A stretch of 64,000 nt of DNA from CAWUKT01 sp963923035 (GCA_963923035.1 CAWUKT010000023.1:21306-85305), one strand, 5' to 3'. Shown: positions 51,199-60,308, counted from the stretch's first letter. The notes: generated from the sequence alone by a model not told the origin. Made by a program: numbers and translations.

Positions 51199-52056
51199 AT
51201 GCGTAAGTTCCTTGTCACCAACGTCTTCCTTCTGCTATGTTTCACTTTCCAGGCGGCTTCGGCGGTTGTGGGGGCTCCGGATGGTCCTCCCGATCGGGCG
51301 GGTTGGACGGAGGGGAATGCGCTGAAGGCGATTTTGGTGGTGGGGCCGCAGGAGGATGGGACGGTGGATGCGATGGAGCGGATGGATCGGGTCGCTGAGT
51401 TTCTCCACGGACAGGGGGTGCAGGTGCGGCGGTTCTATGATGACCGGGCGGTTTGGGAGGACATTACGGCGATCTCGCACCGGGCCAATATCTTCATTTA
51501 TTCGGGTCACGGCGGGAGTCGCGGGCCCAATGGGACGGGCGGGCTGACGCTGACGTCCTCGGTCCATACGGCGATGCTGCTCGAGGAATTTAAGCTGGCG
51601 CCCAATGCGCTGGTCTTGTTCCAGTCGGTGTGTCGGGGGGCGGGCTCGTCGGCGGATGACGATGGGGATATCGGGATGGAGGAGGCGGGGAAACGGGTCG
51701 TGGAATATGCCTGGCCGTTTTTTGATGTAGGGGCGGCGGGCTACTTTGCCAGCAATTACCACGATGGTTGCCTGGATTTCCTGCGGGATTTCTTTGGGGG
51801 GAAGACGCTGGGGGAATGCTATCTGGCCTCGGTGGATCCGTGGTGTACGGTGGAGTTTAGTCGGCCATTCCCGGAGCGGGCGGGCCGGACGGTTTCGGTG
51901 GCGAGTCATCCGGGTGGGGGCATGGCGACGCGGACGTCCTACGCGAATGGGGTGAAGACGAAGGTGGAGCAATTCATCTCGCCGAAAGATTATCCGATTG
52001 CGTACGCGGGGTTGGCGGGGTTCTCGATTGGGGATCTGCGGGCGGATGGTCGGTGA
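51199..52056 (+). CDS. Secreted caspase-like peptidase-fold protein
   Basis: I start at ATG 51199 (MRKFLVTNVFLLLCF), giving 285 aa with a signal peptide ending near AASA. The core has the caspase-fold His motif IFIYSGHGGS and the Cys motif VLFQSVCRGAGSS, in the right order and spacing (about 50 residues) for a clan CD peptidase. The sequence around Cys differs from classical QACRG, so activity is likely but not assured. No propeptide or partner is obvious. It may process surface proteins or take part in predation or cell lysis. Confidence 0.8.
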   Translation: MRKFLVTNVFLLLCFTFQAASAVVGAPDGPPDRAGWTEGNALKAILVVGPQEDGTVDAMERMDRVAEFLHGQGVQVRRFYDDRAVWEDITAISHRANIFIYSGHGGSRGPNGTGGLTLTSSVHTAMLLEEFKLAPNALVLFQSVCRGAGSSADDDGDIGMEEAGKRVVEYAWPFFDVGAAGYFASNYHDGCLDFLRDFFGGKTLGECYLASVDPWCTVEFSRPFPERAGRTVSVASHPGGGMATRTSYANGVKTKVEQFISPKDYPIAYAGLAGFSIGDLRADGR

Positions 52057-52175
52057 TGGTGGGAAATGTTGTTGCGGTAAGTTGGGCCCTACCCCACTCT
52101 CATTTATGGAAACCACTCTTTTTCAACTGAGTAAAATCAACAGCTCGATTAAGTTTTAGAAAATTTCGAATAAAT

Positions 52176-52206
52176 CTTGTCGGACCACAACATGTGCATA
52201 CCTTTG
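52176..52206 (+). promoter_or_regulatory. Promoter of arsR-type gene
   Basis: CTTG at 52176-52179, exactly 19 bases, then TACCTTTG at 52199-52206: a near-perfect Bacteroidota -33/-7 promoter. Confidence 0.7.
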
Positions 52207-52209
52207 CAC
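52194..52209. promoter_or_regulatory. Candidate operator 1 of the ArsR-type repressor
   Basis: GTGCA (52194-52198) and TGCAC (52205-52209) form an inverted repeat lying on top of the -7 element, ideal for autorepression. Confidence 0.55.
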
Positions 52210-52222
52210 GTATAGAAAACGC

Positions 52223-52543
52223 ATGGCAGAAGATCCACATAGCATGAAAGAGATCGTGAACCCAAAGTTCTTCCTCACGATGTTCGATCCGGTTCGTTTC
52301 AAGCTGGTGGAATACATGTATGATGGGGAAGAACGGAGCATCAATGAAATCGCGAAAGATTTTCCTCAAGACAGATCGGTCATCTCCCGGCATCTGGAGC
52401 AATTGTACGCGCAAAAGATCGTGACCAAGGAAAAAAGATCGAAGTACACCTTTTATGCGCTTGATTGTGAGTATGTCACACAACAGTTTGAGAAGGCCTC
52501 CAGGATTTTGAGGGATTTGATGGACTCGCATACATTGGAATAG
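52223..52543 (+). CDS. ArsR-family winged-helix regulator
   Basis: The 106-aa protein has a compact winged helix: 'FDPVRFKLVEYMYDGEERSINEIAKDFPQDRSVISRHLEQLYAQKIV' covers helices and recognition helix (about 20-65), and 'KRSKYTFYALD' is the wing. No cluster of Cys for metal sensing is present, so it is not a classical arsenic sensor. It likely represses itself and the next gene through the GTGCA-type inverted repeats that flank it. Confidence 0.88.
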   Translation: MAEDPHSMKEIVNPKFFLTMFDPVRFKLVEYMYDGEERSINEIAKDFPQDRSVISRHLEQLYAQKIVTKEKRSKYTFYALDCEYVTQQFEKASRILRDLMDSHTLE

Positions 52544-52564
52544 AAAAATTTTTAACCCAATATG

Positions 52565-52586
52565 TGCATGCGTGTACACGCGTGCA
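52565..52586. promoter_or_regulatory. Candidate operator 2 of the ArsR-type repressor
   Basis: A 22-base inverted repeat has one mismatched pair, with the perfect core GCGTGTACACGC at 52570-52581 and outer TGCA/TGCA. It lies 14 bases before the ATG of the oxidoreductase gene and shares the GTGCA half-site with operator 1. Confidence 0.6.
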
Positions 52587-52599
52587 AATTTAAGAGAAC

Positions 52600-53460
52600 A
52601 TGAAAACAGAAAAGAGACATTTCCTCGTTGTCGCCTCCGCATCTCGTGGTGCGCGCTTTTTCGTCAAAAAGGCCTTGAGCCAAGGCCATGATGTTAGGGC
52701 CTTGTGCCGGGCCGAAAATGATGCGGCTGCGCTCCAACGCATGCAGGATCTATTGGCCTCCACAGTACTTACTCCTGGCGGACCTACACCCCATGTCACA
52801 TCTGGTAAGTTGACAGCCAGGAACAGCAATATCCTCAAGCCGGAAACCTACGCTGACCTGCTGTCGGAGAATCCTTCCATAGACGCCATTTGCTGCTTTG
52901 TGGGCGTCACCAAAATGAAGGCCATGATGAGCTCCAAGACCACGCTGTATACCGATACCATTCGGGCGATCGTCCGGGGCCAGGAAAATAGCCGGTGGGT
53001 CGAAACCTTTTACCATGGTTCGGTCGGGACCGAGGGAGTGCCGGGAGAAGGTGTCACCGCATGGCCGGCCAATTATTATCCCTTCTCCAATGTCACCCAA
53101 CTGATTTTCCCTGTCTTCAAGGATGTCACCCGCAGTGAAGCGATTCTTGCCGAAGCCCAAAGTCGGGGGCTGGAATTTGTCATTTTCAGGCCTTCCAGGC
53201 TCTTCGATGGGCCCGCCAAGCGGCAATATGGATATAGCTTTGACACTACCGGCCTGGACAAGGAAGACCTTCCGTTGAGGTACGCCAAGAGGTCGATCAG
53301 CCGGGAAGATACGGCGGAAGAAATCCTACGGGTGGCTACATTGCCCACTACTGAACGGGCGAAGTGGCATGGGCATGGCATCTATTTGGTGGACATGAAG
53401 GAGAAATATTTCGTCCAAAAATCTAAACGGCATTTTTCCGCTGCTTCTGCCAGCTCATGA
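52600..53460 (+). CDS. NAD(P)-binding, NmrA/SDR-like oxidoreductase
   Basis: The 286-aa protein begins HFLVVASASRGARFFVKKALSQGHDVRAL, a Rossmann opening of the atypical SDR type with a modified glycine motif (AxxxGARF). 'FVIFRPSRLFDGPAKRQYG' and 'RSISREDTAEEILRVA' match extended/atypical SDR proteins such as NmrA-like reductases. It is controlled by the ArsR-type gene 57 bases upstream, so it is probably part of a small stress response. Substrate unknown. Confidence 0.82.
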   Translation: MKTEKRHFLVVASASRGARFFVKKALSQGHDVRALCRAENDAAALQRMQDLLASTVLTPGGPTPHVTSGKLTARNSNILKPETYADLLSENPSIDAICCFVGVTKMKAMMSSKTTLYTDTIRAIVRGQENSRWVETFYHGSVGTEGVPGEGVTAWPANYYPFSNVTQLIFPVFKDVTRSEAILAEAQSRGLEFVIFRPSRLFDGPAKRQYGYSFDTTGLDKEDLPLRYAKRSISREDTAEEILRVATLPTTERAKWHGHGIYLVDMKEKYFVQKSKRHFSAASASS

Positions 53461-53607
53461 AAATCAACGTGGGGGTTGGTCATTGGTGGGGTGATTTTAG
53501 TCTACCAGGACCTTTCCTCCTTTTTCCCAAATTTCTATCCGGGGGTGGGGTATTTCGATTTAGGTGCGTTTCAAAGGGGAAAACACACTAGAACCCCCCT
53601 ACTATCG

Positions 53608-56310
53608 ATGAAACTTCAACCCTTAACCCGATCTCTCCTGCTCCTGGCGGGAATCCTTTTCTTCACTGGGACTTCTTCCCGGCTCCTGGCCCAGACCAGT
53701 CCACTGGATTTGTTGCCGACCAACCATGCGACCCATACCGTCCAGAATTCCGGCAATTGGAGCAATCCTTCGACGTGGGCCGGGGGCACCGTTCCCTCTG
53801 CTCTGGCCAAGGTGGTCATTCCGCCAGGGCTGACGCTGACGGTGGATGGCGAAATCTCCACGCGGATCAAGATCATCCGCATCCAGGGCAAGCTGGCTTT
53901 TGCGACCACATCCAATACCGCCCTGAATGTCGAGACCATTGTGCAGGACATGATGGGCGAATTGGAAATTGGTACCGCCAGCAATCCGGTTCCGGCCGGG
54001 ACGACGGCCAAGATCACCTTCATCGACGAGGGCGATATTGTGCTGAGTACGGCCCAGTGGGAAAAGGGCATGGTGCTGATGGGGAAAACGGTCATGTACG
54101 GAGCTCAGAAAGATAGCTGGCATACCCTCGCGGCCAATCCCGCGGCGGGGGCGACGTCCATTACGTTGGCGGCGGCGCCCAGCGGCTGGAATGCAGGAGA
54201 CCGCATCGTCATCACGGGTACGGACCCCGTCGATGCGACCAGCGATGAGGTGGCCACGGTCCAATCCATTTCCGGCAGCACCATCAACCTCGTGTCCCCC
54301 CTGACCAAGAACCACCTTCCGCCGGCCAGCGACCTCCGCGTCCACGTAGCCAATCTGAACCGGAATATCCTCCTGGAATCCGAAAATCCCACCGGCAATA
54401 TGGGCCTCGATCGCGGCCACGTGATGTGGATGCACACGCGGAATGTCGACGTGAACTATGTCCGTTTCCACCAGATGGGCCGGACCCGGAAGGACATTCA
54501 GGTGGACGATTGGTTCATCGACGAAAACGATCAGTTTGTGACAGGGCCCAAAACGAATGTGCGGGGCCGGTATTCGGTGCATTTCCACCGCGGCGGCGTC
54601 AACAAGGCGGATACGCCGGCCCGGGTCCGGGGCTGCGTGGTGGAGGACGATCCGGGATGGGCCTATACGAATCACTCTTCCAATGTCGATTTTGACAACA
54701 ATGTCTCTTACAATGTGGTCGGTGGGGCATTCCAGACGGAGGCGGGCGACGAGGTCGGCTCCTTTCGGAACAATATCGCCATCCGCACGGTGAATTCGGC
54801 GTATCCGTTGCGGAATGCGGCTCCGGACGACGCTCCTGATGTGCGGGAGAACTCCCAGGACTTCGCTTTCCAGGGGGATGGTTTTTGGATTCATGGTGGC
54901 GGAGTTGGGGTGACGGGGAATGTTGCTTCCGGTTGTTCGGGGCACGGTTTCATTTACTGGCCGGAGGGGTTGATTGAGCCGGGTGAGCCCACCAATACGT
55001 ACTTCAATACCTTCCTGCCGAGCTACCTGGGCCTTCCCAACAACATCAACGTCGTTCCGGGCGAGGACGCCCTGGCCACGGGTTGGTATTCCATTACCGA
55101 TTTCAAGGACAACCAGGTCTATTCTGCGACCATTGGCTTGGCGACGTTCTACCTGCACACCACCTTCTTCCAGGACATCGACGACTACGATCAGAACTAT
55201 ATCGCCACGGTGCATTCGACCTTTGAGAACTTCACCGCCTGGAATGTGAACCGGGATGGGATTCAGCTGAACTATACCGAACGGGTGACTTTCCAGAACA
55301 TTCGCCTGGTCAACAACAATGCCAATGCCAGCACCCGGGGAATTTGGGCCAGTCATTTTCGGGCGATGAACAAACAGGTATTCAACGAGGTGGATATTCA
55401 GGGCTTAGGGACGGGCTTTTTGCTGCCGACCCAAGGAGAAGTGACGGTGAACTGCGGGTATCTCAAAAATGGGACGAATTTCTCGGTGCCCGCTCCGGCG
55501 ATGGCTCCCCGGGACATGCGCATTGAAGGGGTGACGACGGCTCCCGATCCCGCTTTCGGCACCAACCAAGAGATCAACATGGAGGTGTCCTTCACTTCGC
55601 CCGGCGACAAGTACACCGCCTATTTCTTTTTGCCCGACAAAACCATCCTCAACTACGGTCCCTTTGCCAACCAACGGCTTTTCTTCAACGAACAGGCGGC
55701 CAGCTACGTGCCCCTACCCTCCGATGCCGCACCCTACACCTTTGAGGACACCGACCGGATCATCTTGGGGGAATTTGCCACCAAGAGCAACCAACAATTG
55801 CAAAGCGATTATGCGATGTCCTTCGGGGGTTCCTTGTTGCCGTCGAATGCCAGTACTTCTCCCGGCATCGTCGGGGGACAGATTGCGCCCTGGCAAAGCA
55901 ATACGGTCCTGAACGTCCCGGTCTGCATCAATTCCTTCCCGGAAAACGAGCCCAATGAAATCAACAATTGTCTCAATGCGGCTTCGAACAAGGTGGCAGG
56001 GCCACTTCTGGTCTATACCCATCCGGTCAGCACTTGTCCCCCCCTGTCGGTGAGCAAAGAGGCCCTTCCCGAGGCCCGACTGGTCTTTTACCCGAATCCG
56101 ACCTCCGGTCAATTCTCCATTGCCGGCCCCCTCGCTCCTTACCACGTAGACATTCTGGACATCAGTGGCAGCCTGGTGGGGACGTATTCGGCGACGACTG
56201 ATCTGATGGACTTTGACATCACTTACCTGCCGACGGGGATGTACTTCGTTCGGGCGGTGAATATGCGGAGCGGGGTGGTGCAGGTGGGGAAGATTGTGAA
56301 GCGGAATTGA
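53608..56310 (+). CDS. Secreted G8-domain/right-handed beta-helix protein with T9SS type A sorting domain
   Basis: I start at ATG 53608 (MKLQPLTRSLLLLAGI), giving 900 aa with a signal peptide ending LLAQ. Residues about 45-160 form a G8 domain ('SGNWSNPSTWAGGTVPSALAKVVIPPGLTLTVDGEI'), as in human CEMIP, TMEM2 and fibrocystin. A parabolic beta-helix region follows (about 250-600, 'YSVHFHRGG', 'GCVVEDDPGWAYTNHSSNVDF'). The C-terminus is a sorting domain (FYPNPTSGQFSI ... GMYFVRAVN ... VGKIVKRN). G8 proteins of animals degrade hyaluronan; here a surface polysaccharide-binding or lyase role is likely. Confidence 0.92.
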   Translation: MKLQPLTRSLLLLAGILFFTGTSSRLLAQTSPLDLLPTNHATHTVQNSGNWSNPSTWAGGTVPSALAKVVIPPGLTLTVDGEISTRIKIIRIQGKLAFATTSNTALNVETIVQDMMGELEIGTASNPVPAGTTAKITFIDEGDIVLSTAQWEKGMVLMGKTVMYGAQKDSWHTLAANPAAGATSITLAAAPSGWNAGDRIVITGTDPVDATSDEVATVQSISGSTINLVSPLTKNHLPPASDLRVHVANLNRNILLESENPTGNMGLDRGHVMWMHTRNVDVNYVRFHQMGRTRKDIQVDDWFIDENDQFVTGPKTNVRGRYSVHFHRGGVNKADTPARVRGCVVEDDPGWAYTNHSSNVDFDNNVSYNVVGGAFQTEAGDEVGSFRNNIAIRTVNSAYPLRNAAPDDAPDVRENSQDFAFQGDGFWIHGGGVGVTGNVASGCSGHGFIYWPEGLIEPGEPTNTYFNTFLPSYLGLPNNINVVPGEDALATGWYSITDFKDNQVYSATIGLATFYLHTTFFQDIDDYDQNYIATVHSTFENFTAWNVNRDGIQLNYTERVTFQNIRLVNNNANASTRGIWASHFRAMNKQVFNEVDIQGLGTGFLLPTQGEVTVNCGYLKNGTNFSVPAPAMAPRDMRIEGVTTAPDPAFGTNQEINMEVSFTSPGDKYTAYFFLPDKTILNYGPFANQRLFFNEQAASYVPLPSDAAPYTFEDTDRIILGEFATKSNQQLQSDYAMSFGGSLLPSNASTSPGIVGGQIAPWQSNTVLNVPVCINSFPENEPNEINNCLNAASNKVAGPLLVYTHPVSTCPPLSVSKEALPEARLVFYPNPTSGQFSIAGPLAPYHVDILDISGSLVGTYSATTDLMDFDITYLPTGMYFVRAVNMRSGVVQVGKIVKRN

Positions 56311-56337
56311 GGGAATAGATTTTTAAGAGCTTTTGGA

Positions 56338-56370
56338 ACGAGCGGGCGCAGGTCCGCTCGTCCTTTTTTT
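56338..56370 (+). terminator. Rho-independent terminator
   Basis: ACGAGCGG (56338-56345) pairs with CCGCTCGT (56354-56361), followed by CC and seven T. It ends the G8-domain gene transcript. Confidence 0.85.
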
Positions 56371-56394
56371 AGGTGTTACCCCACTGGTTTTATA

Positions 56395-57678
56395 ATGAAG
56401 AAAACTAACCTCATTGCCTCTATGACAACCTTCTATGCTTCCCCCGGCGGAACCGGCTCCGGGAATTCTCCCTCCTCTCCCATCGACGTGTATGCCTCCC
56501 AGTTGTTTTCGCAGCTCGTGCCCACTGCCCTGGCCAATGGTCCGGTCACTGTTCAGGTGGAAGCTGGCATTTACACAGGCTGGTTGAGCCTGAACGGCAT
56601 TGGTCACCCGCAACACCTGCTGACGATTCGGGGGACGGGTGCCGGACAGGTGGTTTTCCAAGGGGATACCCTGCCCCAAGGGGCCGGGAGCGACGGGGTC
56701 ATAAAGACCCGCTACGAATTGATGCGCTGCTATACCTGCCAGAATATCCGACTGGAAAATCTCCAGTTCTCCGGGGCGGCTCCGCTTTGGAATGGGGTTC
56801 TGGTAGACTATTCCTGCCAACGGATTACATTTTCGCAATGTCAGTTCATCGACTTGCCCGAAGTGAAGTATGCGGCGATGGCCCTGACCTGCCTGGCGAC
56901 CCAGGTTGAGGTTCTGAATTGTCGGTTTGAGCGGGTTGGGAAAACAGACCTTGCCCACATGATCTATGCCTCCCACGGTGTGACTTACCTGCGGGTACAG
57001 CATTGCTATTTCGAAGACTGTCCGGGAACCCATATCCAGCTACGGAATTGGGTGGATCACTGCGTGGTCAGTGATTGTCATTTCCTGAACACCGGGAATT
57101 TTCCCATTGGGAACCGACAGGCCCGCGGCTTTGTGGGCTGGGTGGCCATGAATGACCGCTACGCCAAGCCGGGCGGCTGCCAGGACGTGAATTTTGGACC
57201 TGATGAATGCTTCGGGACCCACTTCACCATCACCAGGAATCGGTTTCGGTACGGACCGGATGTGGAAGCTGGGGTTGCAGGTTTCCGCTGGCCACTTCGC
57301 TTCTTCCACCTGGGCTGGAATCCGGTGCCTCCCGGCAGCACGGTCGCCCGGAAGCACCTGCTCTCCGCCGCCGAGGTTCAATTGCTCAAAGGCGATGACA
57401 AGTCGACCCGAAAAGCCCTGCTCAAGAACAATTTGGCCCTCGACACGGAGCATTTCGTGGTCTACGGCAATGTGTTTGAGCATGCGGCGGGCACGGCTCC
57501 TGACCAGCGGCGCTGGTTCATGTTTTTGAGTCAGGCCCGTCCGCACCAGCCGACGGGCACGACCACCTGGCCCACGGCTCAGCCGTGGGACGAAGCCATA
57601 GAGGTTTTTGACTTGTTCCAAACTCCATCCCGTTCCGTCCGCCACCGTTACCACCGCAAATTGATCCATTTCTCATAA
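56395..57678 (+). CDS. Cytosolic right-handed beta-helix protein
   Basis: The 427-aa protein lacks a signal peptide and sorting domain, yet has a beta-helix of pectate-lyase type: 'TFYASPGGTGSGNSPSSPID' (a frequent opening of such proteins), then repeated rungs such as 'CQNIRLENLQFSGAAPLWNGVLVDYSCQRITFSQCQF'. An ATG at 56422 (MTTFYAS) is another possible start. Together with the 88-aa gene 10 bases downstream it makes a tight pair, which hints at delivery by a non-Sec route or a phage-tail-like or contractile particle. Function unknown. Confidence 0.8.
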   Translation: MKKTNLIASMTTFYASPGGTGSGNSPSSPIDVYASQLFSQLVPTALANGPVTVQVEAGIYTGWLSLNGIGHPQHLLTIRGTGAGQVVFQGDTLPQGAGSDGVIKTRYELMRCYTCQNIRLENLQFSGAAPLWNGVLVDYSCQRITFSQCQFIDLPEVKYAAMALTCLATQVEVLNCRFERVGKTDLAHMIYASHGVTYLRVQHCYFEDCPGTHIQLRNWVDHCVVSDCHFLNTGNFPIGNRQARGFVGWVAMNDRYAKPGGCQDVNFGPDECFGTHFTITRNRFRYGPDVEAGVAGFRWPLRFFHLGWNPVPPGSTVARKHLLSAAEVQLLKGDDKSTRKALLKNNLALDTEHFVVYGNVFEHAAGTAPDQRRWFMFLSQARPHQPTGTTTWPTAQPWDEAIEVFDLFQTPSRSVRHRYHRKLIHFS

Positions 57679-57688
57679 ACCCATTCTC

Positions 57689-57955
57689 ATGACCCACTTA
57701 GATTTTACCGGCAAACTCACCAAGTTTGTGGTCGACCATACCTTCGTCAAGGTGATGATCGATTCCGATCCGCAGGAAGGCAGCCGCTATTTCGAACTGA
57801 AGCCCAGCCACCCCAATTATGACAAGGTGTATGCCCTGATGGTCACCGCCTTCCTGGAACAAATTGACATCCGGCTCCGAATGGAGGACAGCCCGAATGG
57901 CGACAGCAAGGTGATCAAATATATCGTTCTCCGTCAGGTTCATCTGCCCACCTGA
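57689..57955 (+). CDS. 88-aa partner of the beta-helix protein
   Basis: A compact alpha/beta protein (MTHLDFTGKLTKFVVDHTF ... VKYIVLRQVHLPT style ends) follows the beta-helix gene by 10 bases and is surely co-transcribed. No family recognised and no export signal. It may be a chaperone, adaptor or immunity partner. Confidence 0.7.
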   Translation: MTHLDFTGKLTKFVVDHTFVKVMIDSDPQEGSRYFELKPSHPNYDKVYALMVTAFLEQIDIRLRMEDSPNGDSKVIKYIVLRQVHLPT

Positions 57956-58009
57956 TCCGTATGCGACCAACTGCAATCCAAAGAGAATTTCCGTATGTTT
58001 GGTCGCAGC

Positions 58010-58552
58010 ATGGAGAACCCAGCCTTGGAAACCGGTTTGATTGGAGGTATAGAGCAACGTACCATCCAAATCGTAGCTTCTGATCCGAACTGGCCGGCCC
58101 GGTTCGACGCCCAGAAGCGTACAATCCGAACCGCATCGGGGAATGCGGCCCTTGAGGTCGAGCATATCGGCAGCACTGCTGTGCCCCAATTGGCGGCCAA
58201 GGACATCATTGATGTGCTGTTGGTGGTCGCGGATTCAGGCGATGAATCGGCGTACCTGAATCCGCTCGTTGAGGCTGGGTACCAATTAAGGGTTCGGGAA
58301 CCTGAATTTGATGAACACCGGATGTTCCGGACACCAGACCGGGATGTACATATCCATGTCTACAGTCGAGGTTCCGTTGAGATTGAGCGTTACCTGAATT
58401 TTCGAAATTGGTTGCGCCAGCATCCGGATGATCGCCAAGCCTATGAACGGCTGAAAATTCAATTGGCTTCCAGGGACTGGAAAGACATGAATGCGTACGC
58501 CGCCACAAAGGGGACGTTCATTGAAGAGGTCATTGTTAAGGCGAGGGGGTAA
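58010..58552 (+). CDS. GrpB family (UPF0157) nucleotidyltransferase-fold protein
   Basis: The 180-aa protein (or 185 aa from 57995) has the family pattern 'EVEHIGSTAVPQLAAKDIIDVLLVV', which contains the nucleotidyltransferase GS and DxD-like positions, 'DVHIHVYSRGS' and 'RNWLRQHPDDRQAYERLKIQLA'. GrpB proteins are widespread and may act on CoA precursors or nucleotides; the role is not settled. It is on its own, 54 bases after the 88-aa gene. Confidence 0.9.
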   Translation: MENPALETGLIGGIEQRTIQIVASDPNWPARFDAQKRTIRTASGNAALEVEHIGSTAVPQLAAKDIIDVLLVVADSGDESAYLNPLVEAGYQLRVREPEFDEHRMFRTPDRDVHIHVYSRGSVEIERYLNFRNWLRQHPDDRQAYERLKIQLASRDWKDMNAYAATKGTFIEEVIVKARG

Positions 58553-58582
58553 AATGCCCCCTGTCCGTCATCGCCTTTTTCC

Positions 58583-60139
58583 TCACTCCACCCACATTTT
58601 CTCGCTCCACTCCCCCACCCGGACCACATAGATGCCCGGAGGCAGCGACTGTACCGAGAAGCGCACATGGCCCCGGCCCAAATGCTGCATATCCATGCCT
58701 CGAAGGGCTATCTGGCCCAGGGCATTGATGATCTGGATGTCATTCTCTACGCCCAAAAGTCCTGATAAATGAACCGTTTCAGAAGCGGGGTTGGGGAACA
58801 ATTGAAAACCGGAATGGGCAGGAGTCACCGCCGTCATCGTCGGAGGCGTATGCTCATAGGGTCCCATGTCCACATTCCCGCCCATGATGCGGTCCTGGCC
58901 GAGGAGATCGGTGGCATGGGCCACCGTCGAGTCGCCCGCGTCAATCGCCACGGAGCTGCTGTCCAGCCGCAACCCATCGTCGGCGGTGAACCAGCAATCG
59001 TCGGGGCCGTCACCGTCCATCACATCCACGAACATCGGATCGATGTCGATGTTGCCGGTGCTGGCAGGGGCCAGCACATGCGCTCCAGACTGGCCCGTCA
59101 GGCTGATGTCCGAGAATTCAGCCACCACTTCGGCATTGGCGCCCCGCACGTAGAACTGCGGAGAAACCCCAGTCGCATTGTTGTTCCAGACGATGCAGTT
59201 GTGGAGCGTCACGCGGCAAAATCCGGAGGAGCCCCCGCCGAATTCGTCCTGGGCATCGGCGATGAAGGCCCCACCGTAGCCATTCTGGGCGAAGTTGTTG
59301 GCGAAGACGCAATTGATGAGGGTGGGCGTGCAATTGCCCCCTGCATTGCCGCCCCAGGCATACATGGCGCCGACGTTGGTGGCGGCGGTATTTTCGTAGA
59401 AAATGCTGTTGATCACGGTGGGCGCGCCGTGGCCGCCGACCGCATAAGTGTCCATTCCACCGGCTTCGATGTAGGAATGGTTGTGGTGGAAAATACAATT
59501 GATGTAGGTCGGCTCGGTGCTGCCGCCGTTGTAGCCGTTGTTGAAGGCGCCAGCTCCCCAGGAGGCCTGGTTGTTGGTGAAGACGCAATTGCGGATGGTG
59601 GGATGGCAGAAACCCAGGGGATTGAAGCCGTGGTTGTAGACGCCGCCACCAAGGCCGTTGCCAGCGGAGGTGGGCGATCGGTCGTCGTTGCCATCGCGGA
59701 TGGTAAACCCGTCCAAAATGGCCGAGCTGTCGAGATCGGCGTTGTACACAACGGTATAGCTATTGTCCGCCTCCCCTGCATTTCCAATTTCTCCACTCAA
59801 GATACTACACGGCCCACAACTCAGGTCCCGTTCGGACAGCATGGCCTCGGTGCCCTGGAAGCCCCCGTAGATGGCCACGCCGTTGCGCATGCTGAAGGAG
59901 ATGTTGCGGTTGGTGGTTGTGGTGGGCAAATAGGTTCCGCAGGCCACCCAAATTTCATCACCCGGCAGGGCATTGTCGATGGCCGTTTGGAGGTTTTCAC
60001 CAGAAAAGGCATCGGACCAGGAGCTGCCATTGTTGGCGCCCGCTCCCGAAGAGGTGACGTACAAGGTAGCGGAATGGGCCGACGAAATCGCCAGCAAGCA
60101 AATCAGCAGGGTAAGCACAGAGGGCAGATGGTTTCGCAT
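58583..60139 (-). CDS. Secreted beta-helix protein with T9SS type A sorting domain
   Basis: I start at ATG 60139 (MRNHLPSVLTLLICLL); a TTG at 60151 would add four residues. A signal peptide ends at SAHS. 'LQTAIDNALPGDEIWVACGTYLPTT' and the many 'NCVFxNN', 'NCIFHHNHS' rungs mark a right-handed beta-helix of the Pmp/choice-of-anchor Q type (about 50-430). The end is a sorting domain (LFPNPASETVHLSG ... GIYVVRVGEWSEK). Likely a surface adhesin or polysaccharide-acting protein. Confidence 0.92.
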   Translation of the reverse strand: MRNHLPSVLTLLICLLAISSAHSATLYVTSSGAGANNGSSWSDAFSGENLQTAIDNALPGDEIWVACGTYLPTTTTNRNISFSMRNGVAIYGGFQGTEAMLSERDLSCGPCSILSGEIGNAGEADNSYTVVYNADLDSSAILDGFTIRDGNDDRSPTSAGNGLGGGVYNHGFNPLGFCHPTIRNCVFTNNQASWGAGAFNNGYNGGSTEPTYINCIFHHNHSYIEAGGMDTYAVGGHGAPTVINSIFYENTAATNVGAMYAWGGNAGGNCTPTLINCVFANNFAQNGYGGAFIADAQDEFGGGSSGFCRVTLHNCIVWNNNATGVSPQFYVRGANAEVVAEFSDISLTGQSGAHVLAPASTGNIDIDPMFVDVMDGDGPDDCWFTADDGLRLDSSSVAIDAGDSTVAHATDLLGQDRIMGGNVDMGPYEHTPPTMTAVTPAHSGFQLFPNPASETVHLSGLLGVENDIQIINALGQIALRGMDMQHLGRGHVRFSVQSLPPGIYVVRVGEWSEKMWVE

Positions 60140-60253
60140 GTTCGTGGTCAATTGGAGGATGAAAAATGGTTTCGAGCTGATATTAAGTTAGGATTTCCCC
60201 GCACCAGAATCAATTTCATTTCCTTGCTCTCATTTCACCCGCCAAATAAAAAT

Positions 60254-60284
60254 TTTGAAAATTGATTTGAATAAAATATAATTG
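60254..60284 (+). promoter_or_regulatory. Promoter of marR-type gene
   Basis: TTTG at 60254-60257, 19 bases, then TATAATTG at 60277-60284: one mismatch from the Bacteroidota -7 consensus. Confidence 0.65.
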
Positions 60285-60288
60285 CAGC

Positions 60289-60301
60289 ATCAACTATTGA
60301 T
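60289..60301. promoter_or_regulatory. Candidate MarR operator 1
   Basis: ATCAA-cta-TTGAT inverted repeat immediately downstream of the -7 element, where bound repressor would block initiation. Confidence 0.5.
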
Positions 60302-60308
60302 TTATCAC

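Noticed and set aside
53623..55356. 577-residue minus-strand frame opposite the G8-domain gene
   Set aside because: Antisense shadow rich in Arg, Ile and Val repeats with no recognisable domain.
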